This document shows positions 12,201 through 24,200 of a DNA stretch of 64,000 nt, one piece after another. The notes under the pieces are model-generated. The model saw only the letters and a list, made by a program, of their open reading frames with translations. It was not told where the DNA came from and searched no databases. The stretch is from Aplidium turbinatum (Eukaryota; Chordata; Ascidiacea; Aplousobranchia; Polyclinidae). Position 1 is the stretch's first letter; each line of letters opens with the position of its first letter. The position numbers and the translations under genes are program-made. Location of the stretch: positions 2,022,798-2,086,797 of the forward strand of contig OU964925.1 in assembly GCA_918807975.1 (NCBI GenBank). Reading direction: 5' to 3'.

Positions 12201-15200
12201 CTAAGCTGAGCAAACAGCAAACCGAATCTCGTTATTGACACTCCCAAGAAAAACAAAGTAGAAGAAATCAAGAAAAACGTTTTTCAATCATTGTTACTAT
12301 GCTTCAACGGCACCATGCTGGCGTTTATCAGCTACCGTACTTCTGTTCCTTTTGTTATCTTAGGAGCAGCGCTCTTGTTGCAACAAGTAGATCTTTTAAT
12401 TGAGATCGATACGCAATGAAGGTCAAACTAACGCAAATCTGAACTTAGAAACATTTGATTTAGGATTTTTTTTTAAATAATTCACGGGGGGGCGCCGCCC
12501 CTCCGCAGTCGGCGCCTATGATCACAAACCGAGTCGAACCGACGCCGATGTAGGTTCAACCATCAACTGACCTTTAGTGTGATCTCGCGTTGTCGCTGCT
12601 CAATGTCGCCGTGTAGAACCTGAGCCTTGTGCTGCTTCAACGCATCGCACATCGCGAGAATGTTTGCATCCCGCTTTGTGTCAGTGAAAAGGATCGCACG
12701 GCCATGCTGCCCGCTGTACAGCTGCACCACGTCACCTGTGCAAACATCATCAATAGCACGATCGACTTGCTTGTAAAACATAACAACTTATAGCATTAGG
12801 ATGCCGGCTTGAAGGCAGTAAATAGGGGTTCGACACCCCGCTGAGGCAAATCAATGATAAAAGTGCCGCCAAATGCCTTTGAAAAAACTCCCTAGACATA
12901 TCCGACATGAATATAAAGTCATTTTATATCACAATTATCGTCGTTGGATATCTCGCAGTTATTATCTCACAACGATCAGCCATCAATCCGGCATGGCAGT
13001 TTGTATTGCGATCTTGTAAAGATGATTGCACATCTGCAAGATCACAAGCTTGATATGCCAAAGTATATTTCACATAGGCACTTGCCGATGTGCACTCAAC
13101 ACTTTGGATGCTCGACATAAAGTAGACGTCACTCACCAACGCAATCTGCCAACTCCGAGTAACAGCACCGGATAGCGAGATGCTGCACCGTGGTGGCAGT
13201 CCGCACGGTGGAGCTGCCGATCGTATCCACATGAATAGTTTTATCGGGCCGCATAAATTTCTTGGCGGTCTTGTAGACCCATGAAGGACAGGTAGCGGAG
13301 AAGAGGAGAGTTTGAGGAGGCTTCTGGCGGCCTGAAACAAGACACAGATTATTGGTAGACTAGAAAATACACAGCAATAAAAGCTCAAATTTGATAAAAG
13401 TCGATGCGCAAGAGCCCCACCTTCTGTGTAAGCAAAGCTTAGAATTTCCTCCACGATCGGAGCAAATCCCATGTCCAGCATCTGATCGACCTCATCGAGA
13501 ACCACGTGATCAATGTTCTCCAACCTCAGGTTGCCCTTGCTGGAACAAGCAGGCAATCAGGCATCGATTAGTTTATGGCTGGCCACTGCTACGCTGAGGA
13601 TATCACTATCTGTCACTGTGAGAGTTGAGACATTCGGATTGCAAAGTTATTTATTATGGTCAAATGCGTTCTTAACCACGTCACGTCATAGCCGCGTGCA
13701 CAAATGCGGTCGTTGTTTAACAGTTTTAAGTTGAACATCCTTTAGTCAAGGTGCATCTATTGACGGGAAATTGAATCCCTTGGTTTAAAACTCATCACTT
13801 TGATCCCAATGTTGTCCGTCCCAAGGTTGGCCTGGGGGGGGGGGGGGGGGGCAAATGCTCTGTTCAGCAATAAACTTTGTGATGTGAATACTACAAAGTA
13901 AACAACGAAATACTTATTTAGACACGGCAGATTACAACAAACAATGCACTGAAAGCGGACTACTTACTTGACATGATCGAGTATCCTTCCCGGGGTTCCG
14001 ACCACAATGTCCAGTCCGCTCCTCATTGCACTCTCTGGAACGCACAAAGCCTTTTATCGTTTCGTAGACGTTCGTGTGAGCGCAGACACGACACAAACCG
14101 TTGGTCAAGTCAATCAGTTTAAAAATCAAGTCAAATGCGCGCTATCAGCAACCAACCTTGGGGATAATATGACGATCCACCGTAGATGCAGGTTGATGAA
14201 AGGCCGCGCTGAGATATATCCTTGAAATCTTTGTGTACCTGAATGGCCAGCTCCCGAGTTGGCGCCATCACCAACACCTGTTGAAGTAATTAGTTCCATC
14301 AGTTACCAATTAAGTTTCAAGCTTAGTAAAATTCACTGTGGACACAAACATCTCGTGGCTGAAGGCCATTATGTGTCACCAGCCCACCTTCGGCGCCCGG
14401 CCACGTTCTCTCGTCCCCTCCTGGTTCTGCAGCTTTTCAACTAATGGAAGCGCGAAGGAAATCTGAAAAAATCAGGAAAGGTCAGCAATTATCCTACCGA
14501 GCTACACAAGACTGGACGGCTCAACGCATCAACAATAGAAGATTCGATATTCACCAGGAGGTGAATTACTGATTGCTACTGCGACAAGTAGCAGGAGTGA
14601 GGAACTTTCAAATTAATCTACAACATCAAAAGAATGAGGTTTGTATTACTCAATACTCATTAGACCTCCCCAATCCCCGGACTTTCTTTTGTTTTCATCT
14701 ATATTGTGACTTTTCTGCATGGGTTTTTAATGCTGATTTCAAAAATATGCATAAATTTTTTTTTTTCAATTAACGTCTGGGAAGTTATTTGCTGTTGCTT
14801 AGCAACAACTTTTCATAAAAATTACAAAAATCCCCTTTACTTTTAACCTAGTATGCTGATATCTCGATTATGTGAAAGCATTTCTTTTGCTAAAGAATTA
14901 AAAAAAAAAAAAATTATTAAAATTGGACAATCGGTACCAGAGTTATGACCGTTTAAGTATCCAGATTACGCAGTCACGCATGACTGATTTTTGTTAATTT
15001 ATTGCCAAATGATACTAGAAAAATGGTGAAAGTTGCTGTTGTCAAGGGGTTTTGGGGGTAAGGAGTTCAAAAAGTATATTAAAAAGTGTCTCAGAGCAAC
15101 AGAAAAAAAGTTATTAAAAAATTGATACGAACAGTCATGCATGAATGATTTTGCCGCAGTCGCTTCATTCCTACAACGAGATGTAATCCTTAGGCACCAC

Positions 15201-18200
15201 AAACGTTAAATGCCTGGAGTCATATACAGTATAACGTGGAACCGATCATCTCAATGTAGCTAACATCTGGGTACCCATTGCACTTGATGTTAGAAAACAC
15301 GCTTCATTGCTCAGAACGAGCTCTGATCAAGTGCAAGATGGTCACGGTCCGCCACAATTCAATAGCATCTCTCACCCAGCATAATGTAGTCTTCTAAATC
15401 ATGTGGCAAAAAATGGATTAAGTCAACTGAACTTAACGATAACCTTCGTTGTAGGAATGAAGCGATTGCGACAAAATCATTCATGCATGACTGTTCGTAT
15501 CAATTTTTTAATAACTTTTTTTCTGTTGCTGTGAGACACTTTGTAATATATTTTTTGAACTCCTTACCCCCAAAAACCCCTTGACAGCAGAGCAACTTTC
15601 ACCATTTTTCTAGTATCATTTGGCAAGAAATTAACAAAAATCAGTCATGCGTGACTGCGTAATCTGGATACTTAAACGGTCATAACCCTGGTACCGATTG
15701 TCCAATTTTAATATATTTTTTTAAATTCTTTAGCAGAAGAAATGCTTTCACATAATCTAGATATCAGCATACTAGGTTAAAAGTAAAGGCTTTTTTGTAA
15801 TTTTTATGAAAAGTCGTTGCTAAGCAACAGCGAATAACTTCCCAGACGTAGATCGAAAAAAAATTTTATGCATATTTTTGAAATCAGCATTGAAAACCCA
15901 TGCAGAAAAGTCACAATATAGATAAAAACAAAAGAAAGTCCGGGGATTGAGGAGGTCTAATACTCGTATGGTAACTTTCTCAGGTTAGGTACCAAACGAA
16001 TGAGAATCCATGGAATCGAGATTAAGATTTTTGTACAACGAAAAAATTAGATTGAAGTAAGTAACAACTTTGAGAGGGAACACTGCGATGGCACTGCATC
16101 ATTGTTTGACACTAAGACAGTTGGACTACAGATGTTAACTTATTGCTACATGTCAAAACTACGTGCTCGCTTAAAAGTTGACATTAAGCGGCACACTACT
16201 TTTTGTGACCACTTGATCTTTTTTGAATTGATGGTCTTTTACTCCAAACGGCAACTGAATAACTTTCTTCTTCAACAGATTGATCATGTTTGATCAGCTG
16301 TGCTTCCGGCATGCTTTTTATTCCCGTAATTTGCTTGATATTGTCAAGATATTTCATTTCTTGTCGTATTTTTAGTCGTTTGCCTTGCACCATCCCAGTC
16401 AACATTGAATTTTCCAACGAGTTGCTTCTTGCTATGTGTCCAAAATATCGCATTTTTCTGAGGTTAATGAGAAATAAGTCTGCAGCGATAAAATGTTCTG
16501 ATCCTCTACGGCAGGGGTGTGCAACCTTCATTACAGGAGGGCCAGATATTAACAACTGGGTGAAACCGCGGGCCGCAAGTTTATTTAACATATGATTTCT
16601 AGTAGTTGCAGGCACAAAAAGTAGTTTTTTTGTTATTCATGTTATTTTTACGGCATTATTAGGGGTTATCTCCTTGCAGAATAATAAGTTAAGACGCACA
16701 AATTTCTGAAGAAAACTGCTATTCAAATTTATTGTCACACCGTCTTTAAACGAGTTCAGTGCGAAATTTGCAGCTGGTTTCTTTTCCCGATGACTTTTTC
16801 CAAATTTACTTTCATAGAAGTGCAATCGCAATTCGAAATCCGTTTTTAAAGTGTTCGTTTGTCAGAACCGATCGATAGGGGGATTTCACGACGCCCATTT
16901 TAGAAAAAAATTGCTCGCACAAATACGTTGAGCCAAAAAGAGCCATTTTTGAAGCCATGGATTTTTTGAAATGTGGGAAGTCATCTTAGTTGAGATGTTT
17001 TCGATAAAAATCGCCAAGATTCATTTCTAAATACTTTACTTTCAAATCCGTTTTCTCTTGAAGATCAATCAGTTCAAGTTGGATATCAGCAGGTGCTTTG
17101 TCAATGTCTGTGTTGAATGGCGCAGCAAATATACCAAACAAATGTTCATGAGATTTAAGTCATTGAAGTCCTTGAAACGAGCCAAAAATTCATACAACAA
17201 CTTTTCAAGTTAGTCTGCAACTTCAGTTTTCTTCTCAGGATGCATTCCATAGTCTCTCAAAGTTGGAAAGTGGAAAAGATTTCCTGTCTGTACGTGAGCT
17301 TTGCAAATTCGTAATTTGTTCATAATGCCTTTTATGACCATACATTTTACGTTCCAAATAATTAAATACAATGGATTGGTGGTGTTAAAATGATTAACAG
17401 AAGGGGCGACATCTACAATAATCCACTCCACAATAAATTGTTCACACGTACCAGACTAAACTAAATTATAAACACGTTTCGCGGGCCGCACACAATTCAA
17501 AATTGGCACATCTTCGCGGGCCTCACAATTTTTCTTCGCGGGCCGCACGTTGCACACCCCTGCTCTACGGCCTACGGGCCACGTTAACAGTAAAAATTTC
17601 TGTCCTGACAACTTTGGGGATGAAACACACCGCTTCACAAAGGCAACGCCTATCAACAACAACGAATGAAGTGTCATAGAGGGCGCTTGATTGAAAAATC
17701 GTGTTGAATTCTCAAAACACATCAAGCATGCCTTGTAATGACTAAATTTTGATTGCGACTTCTTTTTGACAAAAAAGCGAGTTCATAATGTAGGCTTAGT
17801 TGCGCAGCGGCACACCGTTCAGAGCACTGCTTTAATTTAATGCATCGCCAGGGAAAGATAACTACGTAATCAACACCAATCTTTCACTTACCGTCTTCCC
17901 AGTTCCAGTGCCTGCAAAGTAAAGAATGGTTGCGTGACTGTGTAACCGACAGGTTATCAACTCGCTCGAATGTTGGAATCTACATTTACAAGCAGGGCTG
18001 TGGACTGTGGAGTCGTCGGTACACGACATCTGGGCGAAACCTCTTGGGCGAGACCAAAGTGGGCGACGGTAGCGAAAGTTTAGCCGTTCGGAACGGTGTT
18101 GACCTGACCATGCAGAAGCGGCTCATCGGAGACTACAGACAGAACTGGGGATGGAACAAACGTCCCTGTGGAAGTTCATCCACGCTCTTCGTAAAATCCA

Positions 18201-21200
18201 AAAGTTAAGTGATGCGGATTACGAACACATGATCGCTGGATACGAACCACCAGCGAAACAAAGAAAATACAAAGAAGCCGATAACCGTATTATGCGCCTC
18301 TTCTTAAGAGGCATAAGTCATAATTTTAACTTGAGCACTTAAAATAAAATCATTTATTGCAGTGATAGCTACTGATTCGCGTGTGGTTAGTACAAGCTGC
18401 GTACCGATGTTTTTAATCCGTATATGCCCTAGTATAAGTATGCCCTAGACGCTGCGTAGGCGCATCAGCAGTTTACAGAACACATTGTGACTGACAGTCG
18501 TTACATTATAAGACTTGAAATCACACGGAATCAGAACTTCGCAGTGGTTGCCGTGTAATTCTCATGCCTGTCGCTTATACCGAAAAATGTTTCAACAGAA
18601 TGCATCATCAGCATCGGTATTGTGACTGGCAAGTTTAATAACGGTTAGGGAGCATTCAGAACTGACGTCAACAACTTTTTGGATATTCCTCTTGGGAGGT
18701 CTTCATTTGTCTCTTTCCTGAGGGGTTTCTCTAAAGCTTCACGATGAACCGTGACGCCGCAAAGAACCTAGATAAATTACATAGGTCACCACCGTTCCGA
18801 ACGGCTAAGCTTTCGCTACCGTCGCCCAAATGTCGTGCACCACTGTAGAGTAGGGCGAAAAATATACACTACGGCTCCTCGATTCAAATTTAATTTCACT
18901 TAAGTTGTGATGGAAACTAAAACGGCGATTTTCACCCAACTAGTTAAGAAACATTGAATCCCAATACTAGAAAAAACATAGTGCCTACGTGCTTGTGCAA
19001 CAAGGTCCATCCCATCATATACGTGATCGAAAGATTTGATTTGTATTGGAAACAAATACGTTATTCCCTTCTTTTTTAACAAGTTCTGTGTTTCTTCTGA
19101 AATTCGATACTTGCTGAACGCCCCTTGAGCTTCAGGAGAGTTTTCGTCCGGCACCACCGGTTTAGTTATCTAGAAGCAACAACACAAACAGTCACATCCT
19201 CAATAAAGTCTGCACAACTCGAGCGCAACAAATCACAAAATATACAACATGTAACCACGCCCGGAATGGCCCGATTCGGTGAGTCCGATTCGGCGAGTTC
19301 CCTATTCGGTGAGAGCCTTTTTCGGTGAGAGCCCTATTCGGTAAGTTTTTTTTTAAAATTATTGCGCGCCGTAGCCTAATTATCATTGCCGTTATAGGGG
19401 TTAGGGGATGGGGGTTTGGGGGTTTTTGGGGTTTGGGATTTTTGGGGGGTTTTGGGGATTGTTTTTTTTTGGGGGGTTTGGGGTTTTTTGGGGGTTTGAG
19501 GTTAGGGGTTTTAATTAGGCTACGGTACCCGATAATTTTCAAATAAAAATTCAAAAAAATCACCGAATAGGGCTTTCACCGAAAAAGGCTCTCACCGAAT
19601 CGGACTCACCGAATAGTAGCAGACCCAACCACGCTAATGAACCATATTTATCTTAAAAAGCAACTTAAGAGATGAGCTGTAACGCCAACAACGTTGTCAA
19701 CTATTGATTCATAAGTCATAACTGACGGTGTATCCGATGCTTTGACATCAAAATTCAATCATGCTGTGGTTGATTACCTTGGCATCTATTTTAGCCTTTT
19801 TTGATGAAGGTTCGTCTAAATCGCCGTGTTTTGTTTCGTTCTGAAAAATATCCGTCACATTATGAAGCAATAATTAATTTGAAACATGCGATATACGTAT
19901 TTCTATACGTGTAGCGCACTGTTGCTGGTGATCCGCCCACACACAGCTACGGTTAGTGCAGCAACACCCCGAGCACGATAGTGGTGATAGAACAAAGATC
20001 GACAGCAAACACTTTTTTTTGGGGGGGGGGGGGGGTTGAAAAGGTCAAGGCAGACCCACCAAAGTCGACGACAAAACTAGCCAAAAGACGTCATGTCAGT
20101 CACAGGACTACCAGTAGTACAGCAATCAATGAAGACCTTGAAATATGATCATCAATCATCTCAAGAGCAAAGGAGGACAATCAGGACATGTTCGCATTTT
20201 TGTTGTTGAAAAAAGTTCATTGTAATGCCTTGAAAAAAGTTCATTGTAATAACACCCAGGTAATGCCTTGTGCCAAAATCTCGCAAAAACTACAAAGAAA
20301 TAACATTATAAACGAACACCTCTACTCAAACAAAACACTGTGTGCACTCTGCTTCTATTCTAAGCAGAACAGTCAGAAGTCGCCAAAGACTTTAAATCTT
20401 TGTGCATTGTTGAAAAAAATTCTTTGCAGATTTCATCTACACTTAGTTCATCCAAATACACTTAATGGGCATGGTACATGGCAATGAAATTGAGTCTTGA
20501 AGCAGTCATTGTGCTTCGGAGCCATGTTTTTAAGCGAGCTAAACGATCTTTCAGCTTCTGCAGAAGAAGGGCCATTGACCAATAGCAATTTTACAAGTTT
20601 TTCCACACTGGCATAAAACTCTTTGACAATAATTGGCCCAAGTCCCATTAACTTGTTTCGAACATCGCACACATACTTGATCGTCCCAAATTTCTGATGG
20701 AAGTGGCTTAAATCTTGACCCAAAATTTCCACGTCAAAGCCATATCGTTCCAACACTGTAACAGCAGTACAGCACTGTCGCTAACTGTGCCAGATATTAA
20801 AATTTCAAGCATTTGGTGAGTTTTAATTCCTTTGCCATTGAAGCGGTGGGTGAGGCCTTGCACTATGCTGTCAATAGATGCATAGAACTGCCTTCTGTAA
20901 TGAGAAGCGAGGTCATGGGAAGGACTTTGCTCACAGCACGTTCTTGAAATTTGGACTTTAGCTAAGCTAAGCTATCTACTTGCTGCTGAAATTCTTTGTA
21001 TAACTGCATAAATTGTTCCTCATTTCTAAGACTCTGGTAATTAACTTTTGAGTTTTCAACCAGCTCCATTATGTCGCTGGTGGTATAGGCTAAGACTTGA
21101 TCTGCAACAGGCCAGTTATCTTTTCAAGTGGTTTGAATAAAACTTGGCAAAACTGCAATGCAAAGTATGTGTTGCCTTGCAATAATTGGGAATGAAGGCC

Positions 21201-24200
21201 TAATGATTTCGCATTGTTGAAATTTTGAAGTGTGTTTAGCAAGGCTTCGTAGTTTGACAGCACTAAAGAAATGGCCGGTAGGCCTACACGTGTCAGCCAT
21301 CTTGTTTGGCACAAAGTGTGCAAGCCATGGTGGGATTCCTCCTGCGATTTTGAACTTGCCAGACTGATTTTGCAAACTACTTAACTCCTGAACAATTCCC
21401 ATAGCATTATGCAGGTCTCTATTGCATATTTGCGTTGTCTTGCGAGTCGGAGTTTCCAAGCAAATAACTAAAAAGTTGTGCAATAAAATAAAATAAATGA
21501 AAATAAAACACAAAAGTAGAAAAAATATAAAAATTAAATTTTTATCTCTACATTAGTGTGTGTGTGGGGGGGGGGGGTGATTTTGCATTAGTTACCCCTC
21601 ACTCCAATCGGTGGGAAGTAATCACCCCCGCGGCCCCCCCTCTAACGGAGCCCATGGTTGAGAGGCAACAAAAATGGTTATTACAAGTGGTGTTTCAAAA
21701 ATAAAACACTTCGCGAAAGAGATTTTGATAATTTAAACGGACTTAAAGAATGCCTAAAGCAAAAAAACAGCCTATGTTGCTCTTGCCCGCAAAACAGCAG
21801 CTGATCGCATGGCTTTCTCATACGTATGGAAATTTCAAAGTAGATGGTAGAGTAACTTACGCTTCTGGAATAGTCACGTAACTATCTTCAATGAGGTGTG
21901 AGACTGTGAGACAATTGTGATTCAACAGAACGCATTGTTTTCTTCGCAATGTGTGAGAGTTAAATCGAAAACCGATAAAAGAAAAGGTGTTTAATGGTCT
22001 TGGTCACAGATATTGTCTGCATTAACGACTAGTCAGTAGTCAAGTCAATATATGCCTCAAAAAAAAATCCTACAAAAGGTTTTCAACGGTTTTTTGTAGT
22101 ATTTATCATCAAGAATAATATATTAAAAATCTAGGAGAATCAGAGCACCGGAAAGTTGTCATTTTCAAGATGGCCGCCAAAACAGTATAATCACAATAAT
22201 TCACATAATATTAGGATTATTAGCAGCGGGCTATAAATGGGCAATTTTTTGTTTTGCTTTAGGAACAGCTTTTTGTATTCCATTTAGCCTATCTCAACAT
22301 AAAATGACAAAATTTTTGGTCTGAGTTCCAAGAAAAAAGTGTGCAGGGCAAAAATTCAAAATGGCCGCCATTTTTCCCAAAAAATCATGTTTTTAGCCAT
22401 AACTTGGTCATTTTGGGGTATTTTTACCTGGTTGTAGTGTCTTACCCTATGTTTGTGGGATCAGGAAATCTGTTTAAGCAATAATAAGTAGGCTATAGCT
22501 TTTACGTGTAGAGTTATAATATAGTTTAACAAAATTACCACTTTTTTAAACTTATTTCTCTAATTCTGGTGTCTATCTTAAGGTTTTAGGTGGTAAGGAA
22601 TTCATTAAAACAATTCAAAATGAAATTTACTCCTTAGTTTAATAGCCACACCATCATTTGGTAGTAAACCCTTAGACAGTGAAATTTTGTTGATGATTCA
22701 GTAGGTGGTAGGCGTTCTGGTGTCACAGATTATTGGGAAGAGACTACTTTTTTTCTTAGTACCCTGTAGCGCAATGACGAGAGGGAATCCTATGACGTAG
22801 TGTTGAGTTTTTGGTGGTTTGAGTTGAGTTTCCTATGGTTGAGTTTCCTATGGATTCACGAATTTCCCAAACTGCCTTGGTTGCATAGTCTGTGATAGCA
22901 TTCGCAAGTTGAGGCTTATCAGGCTTCCAAAATCCGAAGCACTTTCCTTGTTTCAAACAGTGCTGGAGGGAACGGGCTCAGTTCATACTTCAAGATATTT
23001 TCGAGAGATAAGAGATAAGACCCAGAGATAAGATAAAATTACATTACGTTGAAAAAGCAAACCTTGGTCAATCGTTTTTTCCGGAATGGCCGGTTTCGGT
23101 GAGTCCGATCCTTTAACGGGTGATTTTTTTAATTTTTTTTTAAATTATTGGGTACCGTAGCCTAATTATCATTGCCGTTTTAGGGTTAGAGGTTAGGAAC
23201 TCACCGAATCGGACTCACCGAATAGTAGCAGACCCGTTCTTTCAGGTGTCACCTTCACTAATGAGATGTTTCCAAATGTCTTGGCTTTATCCTTTCGCTT
23301 AAAAGATATTGAGAAAACAAACTGTCCAATCATTTTGTCCATGTTCCTTCCGATTGATTCGAATTTATGTACATTAACGTCATCCTCGGCCACAACACCA
23401 TTCACAATATTCCTTAGGGTTTGATCCTGAGAATATAGTACATAACTAGCCAGTGACGTCTTCAGCTTTTCAAGATCAGAACTGTCTCTCTGAACCCTAG
23501 CCTGTGTTGCTTCCTTGTGTTGTTCGCTTGTTGTGTAGAAGAGTTTATTGAATTTCTGCATGGCATAGTTGTACACAGACGTGATTGGAGTCAACATTGT
23601 CCACAAGGATCGTTGTTCTTCTGTCATGCCGGTTCCACGCGTTAAACCTCCCGACGTCTTCAATGACCCCATCAGGCTCTGTTCAATAACTAGGTCTGAG
23701 CTGAGACCAGCCCAAAACTGATTCGAGCGACGGATAACATGGCACCCTTGTTGAAACCTTTGAGATAACTCTGGGTGTCGGTTCGGGAGTTGGTCCATTT
23801 CTTGAATGTAATAGAGAGCAGATTTCAGGTAATTGAAGTGCCCTGCAACCGCGAATATTAGTAGACAGTCAGAAACTGCACAAAGGTGCATCTGCCAATT
23901 GCCTGTCCTGTCCGCTTCGATTAGTGCTGGCGCTACCCCAACCATAGACTGATAGCACAACCACAGTTGACTGCTCTTAGATCTTCCACGCAACTCAGTT
24001 TTCTCTTTTGTGACTCTTCATCATCCTCCTGCCTTGTTTTTAGGTAATGAAATCGGAGGATTTCGGATGTTTTCTCTCTCATGGTGACAATGCCAAGAAG
24101 ACCTTGGCCTTCAGCTATATGAATAGATTCATCGTATTGTTTCTGTAATTGGGTTTTCAGATATTGTGATCCATAAGGAAGGCAATCATCATTTGCTAAA

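Larger units (their letters stand above)
10100..12521. mobile_element. Outer layer of nested insertion (GGCGCCTAT ends)
   Basis: The left end ATAGGCGCC and right end GGCGCCTATGA are flanked by TCACAAAC on both sides, a perfect 8-bp duplication. G-rich runs lie just inside both ends. Related ends occur at 85-135, 34,866-35,955 and 54,003-55,564. No coding region belongs clearly to it. The 8-bp duplication suggests hAT (inference). Confidence 0.65.

Noticed and set aside
12785-12848. A functional tRNA gene
   Set aside because: The T-arm is perfect but I find no paired acceptor stem; a SINE remnant or chance is more likely.
19995-20040. Poly-G tracts (also 10,126, 13,834 and 21,566) as functional G-quadruplexes
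   Set aside because: Homopolymer runs of 14-18 G are prone to assembly and sequencing error and have no conserved neighbourhood apart from some transposon ends.
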